DNA of 64,000 nucleotides from Umezawaea beigongshangensis (GCF_016464305.1 NZ_JAEIOJ010000004.1:372001-436000); one strand, 5' to 3'; positions 1 through 7,606 are shown, counted from the first letter of the stretch. Translations and numbers: made by a program. Notes: generated from the letters alone by a model not told the origin.

Positions 1-565
1 GGACGGCGTCGAGGGGCACGTCGTTCACCAGACGGTGGTCGAGACCGGCGAGGGCAAGTGGAGCAAGCCGGACCGGCCCGCGGTCTACGACACGTGGATG
101 CGGGCCGACGCCCGTGCGATCAGGATCCGGACGACGATCGAGGGCGAGGCGGTGTGGGAGCGCAGCGAGGACCTGACCCGTGACGTCACGATCCACCACC
201 TGGAGCGGACCTGGGCGATCAACGTGGTTCCGGCCTCGGCTCCTCCGGGGAAGACGCGCGTCAGGGTCACCGACGAGATCCGCACGCCGACGATGATCCG
301 AGAGGCTTTGGCCAGTGGCCAACTGGAGATCGTCGGTGAGGGCGACGTGATCGACGGTGAGCCGACCGTTCACCTGCGCGGGTCGCTCCGGGGAGGGATC
401 GGCTTCTGGGTGAACGCGACGACCTACCTGCCGGTGCGCACGGAGGAGCAGGAGGAAGACGGGACGTGGGGTGCGCCGACTGACCTGAACTGGTTGCCGC
501 CGACCCCGGAGAACCTGGCCCTGCTCGAAGCGTCCGTCCCCGACGGGTACACCGAGAAGCGCTGA
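1..565 (+). CDS. 5'-truncated CU044_5270-like/LolA-fold hypothetical protein (C-terminal part)
   Basis: The reading frame is open to the left edge of the window, so the true start lies outside it and only about 187 C-terminal codons are present. The protein is hydrophilic and rich in beta-prone segments. A stretch from a VETGEGKW-like segment to a terminal NWLPPTPENLALLEASVPDGY-like ending resembles the C-terminus of the actinobacterial CU044_5270 family. Those are often encoded next to ECF sigma factors as extracytoplasmic partners. No catalytic motif is visible. A perfect hairpin just downstream marks the end of its transcript. The family assignment is tentative. Confidence 0.55.
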   Translation, partial: DGVEGHVVHQTVVETGEGKWSKPDRPAVYDTWMRADARAIRIRTTIEGEAVWERSEDLTRDVTIHHLERTWAINVVPASAPPGKTRVRVTDEIRTPTMIREALASGQLEIVGEGDVIDGEPTVHLRGSLRGGIGFWVNATTYLPVRTEEQEEDGTWGAPTDLNWLPPTPENLALLEASVPDGYTEKR

Positions 566-575
566 CGAACCCGTT

Positions 576-623
576 CCGGTTCCGCCGTGCGACGCCCGAT
601 CTGGTGTCGCACGGCGGAACCGG
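576..623 (+). terminator. Perfect 18-bp stem terminator after the truncated gene
   Basis: CCGGTTCCGCCGTGCGAC at 576-593 pairs exactly with its reverse complement at 606-623 across a 12-base loop. It begins 10 bases after the stop codon. There is no T-run, which is usual for high-GC actinobacterial terminators. The 220 bases between it and the next start codon hold the promoter of the next operon, but I see no clear operator there. Confidence 0.75.
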
Positions 624-846
624 TCCAGCGCCGACTGACACGTTCGTGGCAGTTCTTGCGCTGTTCGAGTGGCGTTCCGCGGGGAGCAGACCCCCGCAGG
701 CCACCCTGCGCATCGGCGGTTCCCCCCGTTGTCGCAGTCGTGCTGAAAAAGGATGAAATGGTTCTGCCGCGCTTCACGCGCGGGTCGTCTTCGTGCACGA
801 TGTCCGGAAACGAATTCTGGGTCTCGGGAGAGAGCACGGGGGCGTC

Positions 847-2778
847 ATGCCCGGTGGAGAAGTCGAACTCCACGGTGTGAGGGGAATTACCGACACGCTG
901 GTGGACGAGCTGATCCGCCGACCGGGTGGCGCGAGCCGTCAGCTGCCGATCGTGCAGGTCATCGGCTCGCGAGGTGCGGGCAGGACCGCGCTGCTGCGCG
1001 CTGTGGAGCAGCGGTGTCGCACTCGCGTTCCGCACGCGTTCGTCGACGTCGAGGAAAACCACGACGTGCGCCCGAGCGTGCTGCTCGGCGAGCTGGCGTT
1101 CCAGTTGAACCGGCGATGTCCGCAATTCGGCAGAATTCCCTTCCCCCGTCTGCTGCTGTGCGCGCTCGTGGTGACGGGTGACCTGGATCTGCGGGACCGG
1201 TCGAAGGCGCTGCTCCAGCTCGATCAGCTGATGAAGCAGGACGGGGTCGTGGGCCGTCGCCGGGACACGGTGCTGGACGTGGCACGGCTGGCGGGGGAGT
1301 CGGGTGTCCTGCCGGGGTGGGCGCTCGTCGCGGCGGACGTGCTGCTGACCGGTCTGGGGAGGATCGCGCGCAGGAACGCGCTGCGCACCATCCGGAACGT
1401 CTCGCGCGGCGCGGCGGACGACCCGCGCGACCTGCTGGTGGACCTCAACGCGAAGGACAGGGGCTCGGCGGCCGACCGCCGGGTCGTGGACGAGATGTTC
1501 TTCGACGCCTTCCTCAGCGACCTGCGCGCGGCGTACACGGGCCTGCTCGACCGCGACCGCCGCACGGCCAACTGCGTCGTGCTGCTGGACAACGCCCACA
1601 CCGCCGACGGCCGGGCCTTCCTGGCGGGACTGCTCGCCGCGCGGGAGCGCGCCGGGACCGCGTACGACCCCGTCGTGGTGCTGGCGACCAGCCGGACGTG
1701 GAACTCCGACTGGAGCGCCGACTGGCAGCGTCCGGGAACGACGAGCACGGCTCGGCCGCTGCCCCGCACCGCCGCCCGCGCCGCCGAGGAGTGCGGGACG
1801 CTCGCCGGGCGGGGCCGCTGGTACCTGACGAGGATCGGGCACCTGGCCCCCGACGACTGCGCCACCGTCCTGAACGGGACGGGTCCGCCGGTGCGCCGCG
1901 ACTTCCCGCACCGGCTCACCGGCGGCCACCCGTGGGCCCTGGCCGGGCTGCGCGACCTGCTGGCCCGGCACGACGCGCCCGAACGGCTGGGCGGGCTGCT
2001 GTCCGTGCGGCCGGACCCGGAGCGGGACGAGACGTTCGCCGATCACGCGGTGGACCACCTGCTGCGGGACTTCGCCGACAACGGCCTGCTGGCCGACCTG
2101 GTGACCGCGAGCGCGTTGCGCGACATCGAGTTCGTCGCCGACGAGGGCGTTCTGCTGTGCGGGCAACCGGACGGTGGCGGCGCCCTCTACAACGCGCTGG
2201 TCAACAACCTGCTGCTGGTCCAGGAGGAGGAGGAGGGCGGCGAGCCGCGCGTCGTGCTCGACCGCTGGCTGCGCACGCTCCTGCTGCACCGGCTCGCACG
2301 GCGCGACGACACCGGTCAGGACGGGTGGAGCGCCGTGCACACCAGGTGCCGGGACCACTACCTCGCCCTGGACCGGCGGGCCGAGGCGCGCTACCACGAC
2401 CTGGCGCTGGGGGACGTCGGCGCGGTCGTCGTCCACCTGGCGAAGCCGTTCGGGTCGCCGGACGCCGTGTTCGACCAGGACGCGGCGGAGGCGTGGCTGC
2501 GCGACCTGGACCTGATCACCTCGGCCCCCCACCGGTCGACGGCCGACCAGGACCCGCTCGAAGTGGTCGAGGACCTGATCGAGCACGTGCCCCCGGCGGG
2601 GCGCTTCGGGCACGCGCTCCCCCGGCTCGTCGCGGCGCTGTGGGTGACCGGCGATCCGCTCGGCGACCCGGCCGGGGTGCTGGCTGGCCGGATCAGGAGC
2701 AGCTACCGGGAACTGGCCAGGGTGCGCGGCCAGGGTTCGATCCTGCTCCACGACAGGGCGGAGACCTACGGGACATGA
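847..2778 (+). CDS. Cytosolic P-loop NTPase, partner of a membrane-anchored periplasmic-binding-fold protein
   Basis: This is a 643-residue soluble protein. A Walker A motif, GSRGAGRT, lies at about residues 40-47. A Walker B-like LLDNAH lies at about residues 246-251, and a long helical C-terminal region follows. The layout resembles STAND/AAA-type signal NTPases, but I recognise no named family or effector domain. ATG 847 is preferred to the in-frame GTG 793 because GGGGG sits just before it. The stop codon overlaps the next gene's start (ATGA), so the two are translationally coupled. The partner looks like an extracytoplasmic ligand receptor, so I infer a two-protein sensing module. Substrate and output are unknown. 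Confidence 0.7.
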   Translation: MPGGEVELHGVRGITDTLVDELIRRPGGASRQLPIVQVIGSRGAGRTALLRAVEQRCRTRVPHAFVDVEENHDVRPSVLLGELAFQLNRRCPQFGRIPFPRLLLCALVVTGDLDLRDRSKALLQLDQLMKQDGVVGRRRDTVLDVARLAGESGVLPGWALVAADVLLTGLGRIARRNALRTIRNVSRGAADDPRDLLVDLNAKDRGSAADRRVVDEMFFDAFLSDLRAAYTGLLDRDRRTANCVVLLDNAHTADGRAFLAGLLAARERAGTAYDPVVVLATSRTWNSDWSADWQRPGTTSTARPLPRTAARAAEECGTLAGRGRWYLTRIGHLAPDDCATVLNGTGPPVRRDFPHRLTGGHPWALAGLRDLLARHDAPERLGGLLSVRPDPERDETFADHAVDHLLRDFADNGLLADLVTASALRDIEFVADEGVLLCGQPDGGGALYNALVNNLLLVQEEEEGGEPRVVLDRWLRTLLLHRLARRDDTGQDGWSAVHTRCRDHYLALDRRAEARYHDLALGDVGAVVVHLAKPFGSPDAVFDQDAAEAWLRDLDLITSAPHRSTADQDPLEVVEDLIEHVPPAGRFGHALPRLVAALWVTGDPLGDPAGVLAGRIRSSYRELARVRGQGSILLHDRAETYGT

Positions 2779-4271
2779 GGTGGAAGCGCGGACGACGGGT
2801 GGACGACGGTGTTCCGGTGCCGCGGTCACGCCTGCGGCTGGTGCTGCGAGTCGCGCTGACGATCGCAGTGGTCGGTGTGGTCGCCGCCGGCGCGCTCGTC
2901 GCGGCCGACCGCACCGACCGCTGCGACGGGCAGGCGGACGTGCGCGAGGAGGACGGGCAGTGCGTCGGAGTGACCGCCGCCCTCTCCGACTTCGACCGGT
3001 CGGAGCTGGCCGACGTCGTCGGGCGGATCGCCCGCGCCAACGCCGAGGCGGAGAGCGACGACCAGCACGTGAGCGTCGCGGTGTTCCTGCCGATGACACC
3101 GGCGGCCGACGGCCTGGTGCCGATCGAGTGGGTGCGGCACCAGTTGCAGGGCGCGTACCAGGCGCAGGCCGACCACAACCGCAACAGCCGTCCCCGCGTC
3201 CGGTTGCTGCTGGCCAACCCCGGAGGCCGCGTGGAGCACTGGGAGCGGGTGGTGGAGGAGCTGGACCGCAGGCGCGACGGCCCCGACCACCTGGTGGCGG
3301 TCACCGGCATCGGGCTCAGCCTGGACAACGCGCGCGCGGCGATGCGGCGGCTGTCCGAGCTGCGCATCCCGATGGTGGGCTCCACCATCACGGCCGACGA
3401 CCTCGACCGGATTCCCGGCCTGCTGCGGCCCGCGCCCACCAACCGCCGCCAAGCGGCGGCGGCGGCCAGCTACGTCAAGGCGACCGGAGCGAGCACCGCG
3501 CTGCTCGTCGTCGACACCGACACCGACGACCTCTACCCGAGGACGCTGGCCGACGCGTTCCGGGCGCAGTTCGACGACGACGCGCACCGCGTGCTGTCGC
3601 ACGAGCAGCAGTACGACTCGAGCCTGGACGGGGTGAACAGCGCGTTCGCCCTGATGCTGCCCAACATCTGCGCGACGGACGCCGACGTCGTGTACTTCGC
3701 GGGACGCGGTCAGGACCTCGCGCTGTTCATCGGCCAGCTCGGCTCGCGCGTGTGCCAGGACCGAGCCGTCTCCATCGTGACCGCCGACGACGTGGCCGCC
3801 ACGCTGTTCCACACCGAGGAGGTGCGCGCGGGGCTGGCGTCGGGCGTGACCGTCATCTACACCGACCTGGCCCATCCCGGCGCGTGGGCGGCGGACGCGG
3901 CACGCCCCTCGGCGGAACGGGCCTTCGCCGACTCCGCCATCAGCCGCTTCGTCGGCGTCGGGGAGTCCACGGTGTGCTTCCGGTGCGTGTTCCCCGAGGA
4001 GTCGCTCGACGACGGCGCCGCGATCATGGCCCACGACGCCGTGCTCACCGTGACCACCGCGCTCCAGAAGACCTCGGGCAGCTCGGCGCGCAGGGTGAAG
4101 CCGACCGAGCTGTTGCAGACCTTCAACGCGCTGAACGGCGAGAACGCCGTGGTGGGGTCCAGCGGAATGCTGTCCTACGACAACAGCGGCACGGTCGAGA
4201 GGAAGGTCGTTCCCGTGCTCAGGCTTCGCGAGGACGGGACAACGGAGTTCCTCCACCTGGAGTCGCGCTGA
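2775..4271 (+). CDS. Membrane-anchored type 1 periplasmic-binding-fold receptor-like protein
   Basis: This is a 498-residue protein. A basic cytosolic N-terminus is followed by one membrane segment at about residues 20-43 and then a large extracytoplasmic domain. That domain has the alternating strand/helix pattern of type 1 periplasmic-binding proteins (branched-chain amino-acid receptor type), with segments such as HLVAVTGIGLS and RIPMVGSTITADD. It has no lipobox and no permease genes nearby, so it is probably not a transporter component. Several paired cysteines in the outer domain could form disulfides. It overlaps the upstream NTPase by 4 bases. I infer a sensor that passes ligand status to the NTPase. 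Confidence 0.75.
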   Translation: MRWKRGRRVDDGVPVPRSRLRLVLRVALTIAVVGVVAAGALVAADRTDRCDGQADVREEDGQCVGVTAALSDFDRSELADVVGRIARANAEAESDDQHVSVAVFLPMTPAADGLVPIEWVRHQLQGAYQAQADHNRNSRPRVRLLLANPGGRVEHWERVVEELDRRRDGPDHLVAVTGIGLSLDNARAAMRRLSELRIPMVGSTITADDLDRIPGLLRPAPTNRRQAAAAASYVKATGASTALLVVDTDTDDLYPRTLADAFRAQFDDDAHRVLSHEQQYDSSLDGVNSAFALMLPNICATDADVVYFAGRGQDLALFIGQLGSRVCQDRAVSIVTADDVAATLFHTEEVRAGLASGVTVIYTDLAHPGAWAADAARPSAERAFADSAISRFVGVGESTVCFRCVFPEESLDDGAAIMAHDAVLTVTTALQKTSGSSARRVKPTELLQTFNALNGENAVVGSSGMLSYDNSGTVERKVVPVLRLREDGTTEFLHLESR

Positions 4272-4339
4272 TCGGCCTCTCCGCGGCCGGTGGTGATTCC
4301 GTCGACGAGACGGAGAACCGCTGCGGTGGAGCGATTCGG

Positions 4340-4990
4340 TCAGAGCGTGTTCAGCCACGCGATCCGGTCGGAGCTGAATCGGAAGGACGGGTCGAGCAGC
4401 ACCACGTGCTGACCGGAAGGACTTCCCTGCGGAGCGTCGAAGCAGACGTCGGCGGTCATGGTCCCTCCCGGTGCCAACTGCCCCGACTGCAAGAGGTTGT
4501 CGCTTCCGGTGAACGTGCTCGAGAGGATCGCGCCGTTCGGACTCTGCAACTTCCAGTCGAGCCCGCCGCTGAACGTGCTGGGCTCGTCGGACTGGTTGTC
4601 GTGGGTGACCGTCGTGCAGAGGGTGTTGCCGAGGGTGCTGTCCCCCGGAGCGAGCGGTGTCGTCGTCGTCTTCAAGCCGTCGGCGTCCACGGTGTCGCCG
4701 GCCCGAGCTACTACGTCGTTCTTCGTCGCGCCGGGGAACGCGGGCTGCGCGTTCGCTTCCTGTGCCGCGGAACCGGCACCGCCCGGAGACGTCACGGTCG
4801 GTCCGCTGTCACCGCCGCTCGTGTTCACGACGACGATCCCCGCCACGACGAGGACCAGTGCTGCGAGGATGAAGCGCTTCTTCTTGTACCAGGGCCGCTG
4901 AGCCTTGCGATACGCCTTGTCGGCCCGAGCGTGAGCCCTGGCTTCGCGCGGATTGTTGAACACGGGTTGTGAACTCTGTGGCTGAGACAT
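4340..4990 (-). CDS. DUF4352-like membrane-anchored extracytoplasmic protein
   Basis: This is a 216-residue protein starting at ATG 4990, with GGTGAG just upstream. An upstream in-frame ATG at 5065 lacks such a site. A cytosolic basic segment (residues ~1-45, with a KAYRKAQRPWYKKKR run) is followed by one membrane helix (~46-62) and a Ser/Gly/Thr linker. The outer beta-sandwich domain carries a TLCTTVTHDNQSDEPSTF-like stretch typical of DUF4352/telomere-repeat-factor-like domains. That domain commonly binds an unknown partner at the cell surface. A CRP-type site lies 60 bases upstream of the start. Confidence 0.7.
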   Translation of the reverse strand: MSQPQSSQPVFNNPREARAHARADKAYRKAQRPWYKKKRFILAALVLVVAGIVVVNTSGGDSGPTVTSPGGAGSAAQEANAQPAFPGATKNDVVARAGDTVDADGLKTTTTPLAPGDSTLGNTLCTTVTHDNQSDEPSTFSGGLDWKLQSPNGAILSSTFTGSDNLLQSGQLAPGGTMTADVCFDAPQGSPSGQHVVLLDPSFRFSSDRIAWLNTL

Positions 4991-5050
4991 GAGACTCACC
5001 CAACCTGGATGTGCGGGACAAGTACGGGCCGTCAGCGTACCGCCGGATCG

Positions 5051-5066
5051 TGTGATGTGCATCACC
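5051..5066. promoter_or_regulatory. CRP/GlxR-type binding site upstream of the DUF4352 gene
   Basis: The sequence TGTGATGTGCATCACC matches the CRP-family consensus TGTGA-N6-TCACA at nine of ten positions and contains the perfect palindrome GTGATGTGCATCAC. It lies 61-76 bases upstream of the minus-strand start at 4990, where a CRP-type regulator could affect a promoter. The binding protein is inferred from the consensus only. Confidence 0.5.
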
Positions 5067-5444
5067 CAAAAAATATGATCAGTCGACGGGTGTTCCTTTG
5101 CCGATCATTGCGGAAGGCGCTCGTCCTGGAGTTGAAAAAAATTCAGGTGTGCGGATTTAGCGCACTCCGTGACTCCCCGTCGATGTCGATGCGGAGTCGT
5201 CGGTCGAATCATTCTGGCGATCTGGATCGTAAATCTTTGACCAGCAGTCAAAGTGGGGAGGAATTCACCGGGCCGCGCGAGGACGTGAGAACCTCGGGGC
5301 TCGATCTCGCTGTCGTGCTCGGCCTGCTCGACGCCGGGTGGGCCGGGACGCGAGCGCCCGCGCCGGGACCGAACGGTTCTGACCTCGCGGCGCTCTTGTC
5401 GGGTGAGATCGGCGAGTCGGCGGTGTTAACGTCGTCGCGTGGAC
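5067..5444. other. Non-coding 378 bases, unusually AT-rich for the window; promoter region of the toxin-antitoxin module
   Basis: The first 160 bases have A-runs (CCCAAAAAATATGATC, GTTGAAAAAAATTC) that stand out from the surrounding GC-rich DNA. The duplicated 47-base element starts at 5238. A GTG-initiated frame of about 64 codons from 5286 to 5479 is open but has no well-spaced ribosome site and overlaps the antitoxin in another frame, so I do not call it a gene. Confidence 0.5.
5238..5284 (+). repeat. Copy A of a duplicated promoter/operator element
   Basis: The element opens with the inverted repeat TTTGAC-CAGCA-GTCAAA, which includes a TTGAC -35-like hexamer. It continues through GGAGGAATTCACCGGG and a CGCGCGAG tail. 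It matches 41 of 47 bases of copy B at 6270-6316 in the same orientation. It lies 160-207 bases upstream of the antitoxin start. The shared palindrome suggests that one regulator acts on both copies. Confidence 0.6.
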
Positions 5445-5585
5445 ATGACACCGCGACCCGCGCAGGACGGCGTCGGTGAGACGCGATCGGCGGCCGAGCG
5501 CCGCGAGCGCGAGGAGTTGATCCGCGCGCTCTCGCTCGACGGCCGCACGCGGTACGCGGCACTGCTCGATCGGCTCTCGCGGTGA
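5445..5585 (+). CDS. Small antitoxin of the Doc-type toxin-antitoxin module
   Basis: This is a 46-residue, highly charged protein (SAAERREREELIRALSLDG in its middle), probably largely helical. A GTG two codons upstream is an alternative start. Its stop codon overlaps the toxin's GTG start (GTGA), the usual antitoxin-first arrangement. I cannot assign it to the Phd family by sequence. The call rests on size, charge and coupling to the toxin. It would neutralise the toxin and may help repress the operon. Confidence 0.6.
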   Translation: MTPRPAQDGVGETRSAAERREREELIRALSLDGRTRYAALLDRLSR

Positions 5586-5968
5586 CCGTCGACCACCTCG
5601 CCCTGGAGGACCTGCTCCTCCTGACCGAGGACCTGGACGTGCCGCGGGTTCGCGACCTCGGCCTGCTGGACTCGGCGGCGCACCGGCCGCAGTCCTCGAT
5701 CATGGGACAAGACGCCTACCCGACCGTGCACGAGAAGGCCGCCGCCCTGATGGAGTCGGTGGCCCGCAACCATCCGCTGATCGACGGCAACAAGCGGTTG
5801 TCGTGGATGGCGGCCTTCGTCTTCTGCGGTCTGAACGGAATCGACCTCGACGCGCCGGAGGACGACGCGTACGACCTGGTGATCGCCGTGTCGACCGGCG
5901 CGATCGGCTGTGCCGAGGTCGCCGAGCGCCTCGCCGAGTGGACTCGCGCCGCCGCACGATCCGCGTGA
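5582..5968 (+). CDS. doc: Doc/Fic-family toxin (death-on-curing type)
   Basis: This is a 128-residue protein with the Fic/Doc signature HPLIDGNKR near residue 63, matching the HxFx(D/N)GNKR active site of Doc with Leu in place of Phe. Doc enzymes phosphorylate elongation factor Tu and stop translation. The upstream IMGQDAYPTVHEKAAALMESVARN segment is typical of the family. It is coupled by a 4-base overlap to the antitoxin, and its length is normal for Doc. It appears intact. Phage-defence or plasmid-stabilisation roles are possible but not shown. Confidence 0.85.
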   Translation: MTVDHLALEDLLLLTEDLDVPRVRDLGLLDSAAHRPQSSIMGQDAYPTVHEKAAALMESVARNHPLIDGNKRLSWMAAFVFCGLNGIDLDAPEDDAYDLVIAVSTGAIGCAEVAERLAEWTRAAARSA

Positions 5969-6053
5969 CCTCCGCTGCATCGGCTTCTGGTGGGCGGGTG
6001 GGAGTTCTCGCAGGCCGGACCGACAGCGACCCGCGGTAGCTCGTGGCACCGCG

Positions 6054-6278
6054 TCACAGATCTTCGCGGCCGGGCGGGAGGCCGTCTTTCAGGGCTTCGC
6101 TCAGACTGATGGCAACGTCGCCGGGGTTGTGGACGCCCGGGAGTGCCGTTCGGGCACCGATTTTTCTCGCCGATCCGTGAAGATTCATCTGTCCGCTGAT
6201 CGACCAGGTGTCGTGGTGTTTTCCGGCTCCGAACGGAGAATTGCTCCGAGGAGGTGGAGGGTGTTGTATTTTGACCAT
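6054..6278 (-). CDS. Possible small ORF or gene remnant
   Basis: This is a 74-codon frame that could begin at ATG 6278, inside copy B of the duplicated element, or at an internal ATG near 6187. The C-terminal 40 residues (IGARTALPGVHNPGD, then a helical SLSEALKDGLPPGREDL) show GC-rich third positions. The N-terminal part is Pro-rich and uses AT-ending codons. No ribosome site is convincing and no family is recognised. It could be a decayed gene fragment. Confidence 0.2.
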   Translation of the reverse strand: MVKIQHPPPPRSNSPFGAGKHHDTWSISGQMNLHGSARKIGARTALPGVHNPGDVAISLSEALKDGLPPGREDL

Positions 6279-6316
6279 CGGTCAAAGAGTGGAGGAATTC
6301 ACCGGGACGCGCGAGC
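6270..6316 (+). repeat. Copy B of the duplicated promoter/operator element
   Basis: It starts with the perfect inverted repeat TTTGACC-ATC-GGTCAAA and continues GGAGGAATTCACCGGG, with six mismatches to copy A over 47 bases. It ends 33 bases before the start of the helix-turn-helix regulator, where an autoregulatory operator would be expected. The two copies bracket the Doc module as direct repeats. Confidence 0.6.
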
Positions 6317-6349
6317 GCAGGGGAATCCCGGAGCGCGGGTCCTGCTGTC

Positions 6350-7186
6350 ATGGTCGTCGGCGTGGAGTACAGCATCCCGGCGATACGCAGGCTGCAACTC
6401 GGCCGTGTGCTGCGCGAGCTGCGCAAGCGGGCGTCGTTGAGCATCGACCAGGTGGGGCCGGACCTGGACGTGTCGGCCAGCACCCTCAACCGCATCGAGT
6501 GCGGACGGGCGCGGGTGCACCCGCTGGTCGTGCGCGGCGCTCTGGACCTCTTCGGCGTGCCCTTCGAGACGGTCGAGGACGTCATGGCACTGGCGCGCGA
6601 GGCGTACCGCAACACCTGGTGGACCGTGCAGGGCATCGCCGCCGACAGCTACGTCGCCCTGGAGACGGAAGCGGTGGCGGCGCGCAACTTCGAACTGGCC
6701 CTGATTCCGGGACTGCTCCAGGTCGAGGACTACGCGAGGGCGTTGTTCACCCTCGATCCGCCCGCTGAGCGGGAGCGGTACCTGCGCATCCGGATGGAAC
6801 GCGCGGCCCGGCTCACGGGTGATCGGCCGATCGACCTGCACGCGGTGGTCGACGAGACGGTCCTGACACGCCCGGTCGGAGGGCGGAGGGTGCTGACCGA
6901 GCAGGTGCGGCACCTCGTGGAGATGGCGCAGTTGCCGGACGTGAGGTTGCAGGTCCTGCCGGTCGCGGTCGGAGCGAGCCGTGGACTGAGGGGTGCCTTC
7001 AGCCTGCTGTCCTTCCCCCCGGACACGATCGACGATCTCGCCTACGTCGACCACCCGGCGGGGAACCTCCAGTTGTCCAAGCCCGCCAAGGTGAAAGAGC
7101 TGACTCAGCGCTTCGACCGGATCGCTAGAGTCGCACTGGACGAACACGAGTCCCTGGAACTCCTGCGCGGGCTCGTCCGTGACTGA
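6350..7186 (+). CDS. XRE-family helix-turn-helix regulator with DUF5753 sensor domain
   Basis: This is a 278-residue protein. An N-terminal Cro/XRE helix-turn-helix (residues ~14-70, LGRVLRELRKRASLS and STLNRIECGR) is followed by a DUF5753 domain (~95-270) with the typical LIPGLLQVEDYARALF and PVGGRRVLTEQ-like stretches. These regulators pair with DUF397 proteins across filamentous actinomycetes and influence development and antibiotic production. The gene overlaps the downstream DUF397 gene by 8 bases. The palindrome in the upstream element is its most likely operator. Confidence 0.9.
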   Translation: MVVGVEYSIPAIRRLQLGRVLRELRKRASLSIDQVGPDLDVSASTLNRIECGRARVHPLVVRGALDLFGVPFETVEDVMALAREAYRNTWWTVQGIAADSYVALETEAVAARNFELALIPGLLQVEDYARALFTLDPPAERERYLRIRMERAARLTGDRPIDLHAVVDETVLTRPVGGRRVLTEQVRHLVEMAQLPDVRLQVLPVAVGASRGLRGAFSLLSFPPDTIDDLAYVDHPAGNLQLSKPAKVKELTQRFDRIARVALDEHESLELLRGLVRD

Positions 7187-7382
7187 GAACGCGAGGTGGA
7201 CCGTGGACCACGACATCACGTGGCGGACGAGCAGTCACAGCGCCGAAGGTGGCGGCAACTGCGTCGAGGTGGCGCTCACGGGCACGGTCGCCGGGGTGCG
7301 GGACTCCAAGAACGTCACCGGGCCGCACCTGCGGTTCCAGGCGCGGGCGTGGGCCGAGTTCCTGGGGAAGATCAAGCACTGA
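7179..7382 (+). CDS. DUF397 domain protein
   Basis: This is a 67-residue protein with the DUF397 pattern WRTSSHSAEGGGNCVEVA, then VAGVRDSKN, and a terminal FxxxxWxxFLxxIK. DUF397 proteins are small partners of the DUF5753-type regulators encoded beside them, sometimes acting as antitoxin-like or anti-regulator modules. An internal GTG at 7203 preceded by GAGGTGG is an equally good start and would shorten the product by 8 residues. The 8-base overlap with the regulator implies co-translation. Confidence 0.88.
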   Translation: MTENARWTVDHDITWRTSSHSAEGGGNCVEVALTGTVAGVRDSKNVTGPHLRFQARAWAEFLGKIKH

Positions 7383-7388
7383 CGACAC

Positions 7389-7423
7389 GGGCCCGCGGCG
7401 GAGAGGTGATCCGCGGCGGGCCC
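7389..7423. terminator. Bidirectional hairpin between convergent genes
   Basis: GGGCCCGC and its extended arm pair with the GCGGGCCC side across a short interior bulge. It begins 6 bases after the DUF397 stop codon and ends 9 bases from the stop codon of the minus-strand peptide gene, so it can serve both. Confidence 0.6.
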
Positions 7424-7432
7424 GGCGCGTCG

Positions 7433-7606
7433 TCAGTGAACCTGGTTGCGGCTGTGCGCGGCCAGGGCGAAGACGCCTCCGGCCACCGCCAGCATCGCCA
7501 CGGCCGAGACACCGGCGAACGCGAGGTCGCCATCGGCGGCAGGCATGGCGAGAACCGCCAGTACGAGCACGAACAGAGTTGCTACTGCGGCAAGAACGGC
7601 CTTCAT
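7433..7606 (-). CDS. 57-residue two-helix membrane peptide
   Basis: The start is ATG 7606 with AAGGGG seven bases upstream. The product is almost entirely hydrophobic. One helix covers residues ~3-22 (Ala/Val/Leu-rich), a short PAADGD turn follows, and a second helix covers ~28-50, ending in a polar HSRNQVH tail. Third-position GC is high, supporting real coding. It stands alone on the minus strand between a hairpin and a divergent glycosyltransferase gene. No function is recognised. Confidence 0.65.
   Translation of the reverse strand: MKAVLAAVATLFVLVLAVLAMPAADGDLAFAGVSAVAMLAVAGGVFALAAHSRNQVH

Larger units (their letters stand above)
5969..6349. other. Non-coding 381 bases between the toxin gene and the helix-turn-helix gene
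   Basis: Copy B of the duplicated element occupies 6270-6316 and is presumably the promoter region of the downstream regulator. On the minus strand an open frame of 74 codons runs from 6278 to 6054. Its last 44 codons look codon-biased like real genes, but its first half does not. This may be a small gene or a remnant and is listed separately. Confidence 0.45.

Noticed and set aside
1317-2774. Upstream part of the frame that contains the binding-fold gene
   Set aside because: The translation is Arg/Gly/Ala-rich noise inside the NTPase gene. Real protein character begins at ATG 2775.
424-3099. Very long minus-strand open frame of 891 codons opposite the NTPase gene
   Set aside because: It is Arg/Pro-rich and low-complexity with no domain, and lies antisense to a gene with clear Walker motifs. 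GC-rich DNA makes such shadows common.
5286-5479. GTG-initiated 64-codon frame before the antitoxin
   Set aside because: There is no well-spaced ribosome site, it overlaps the antitoxin out of frame, and no family is recognisable.
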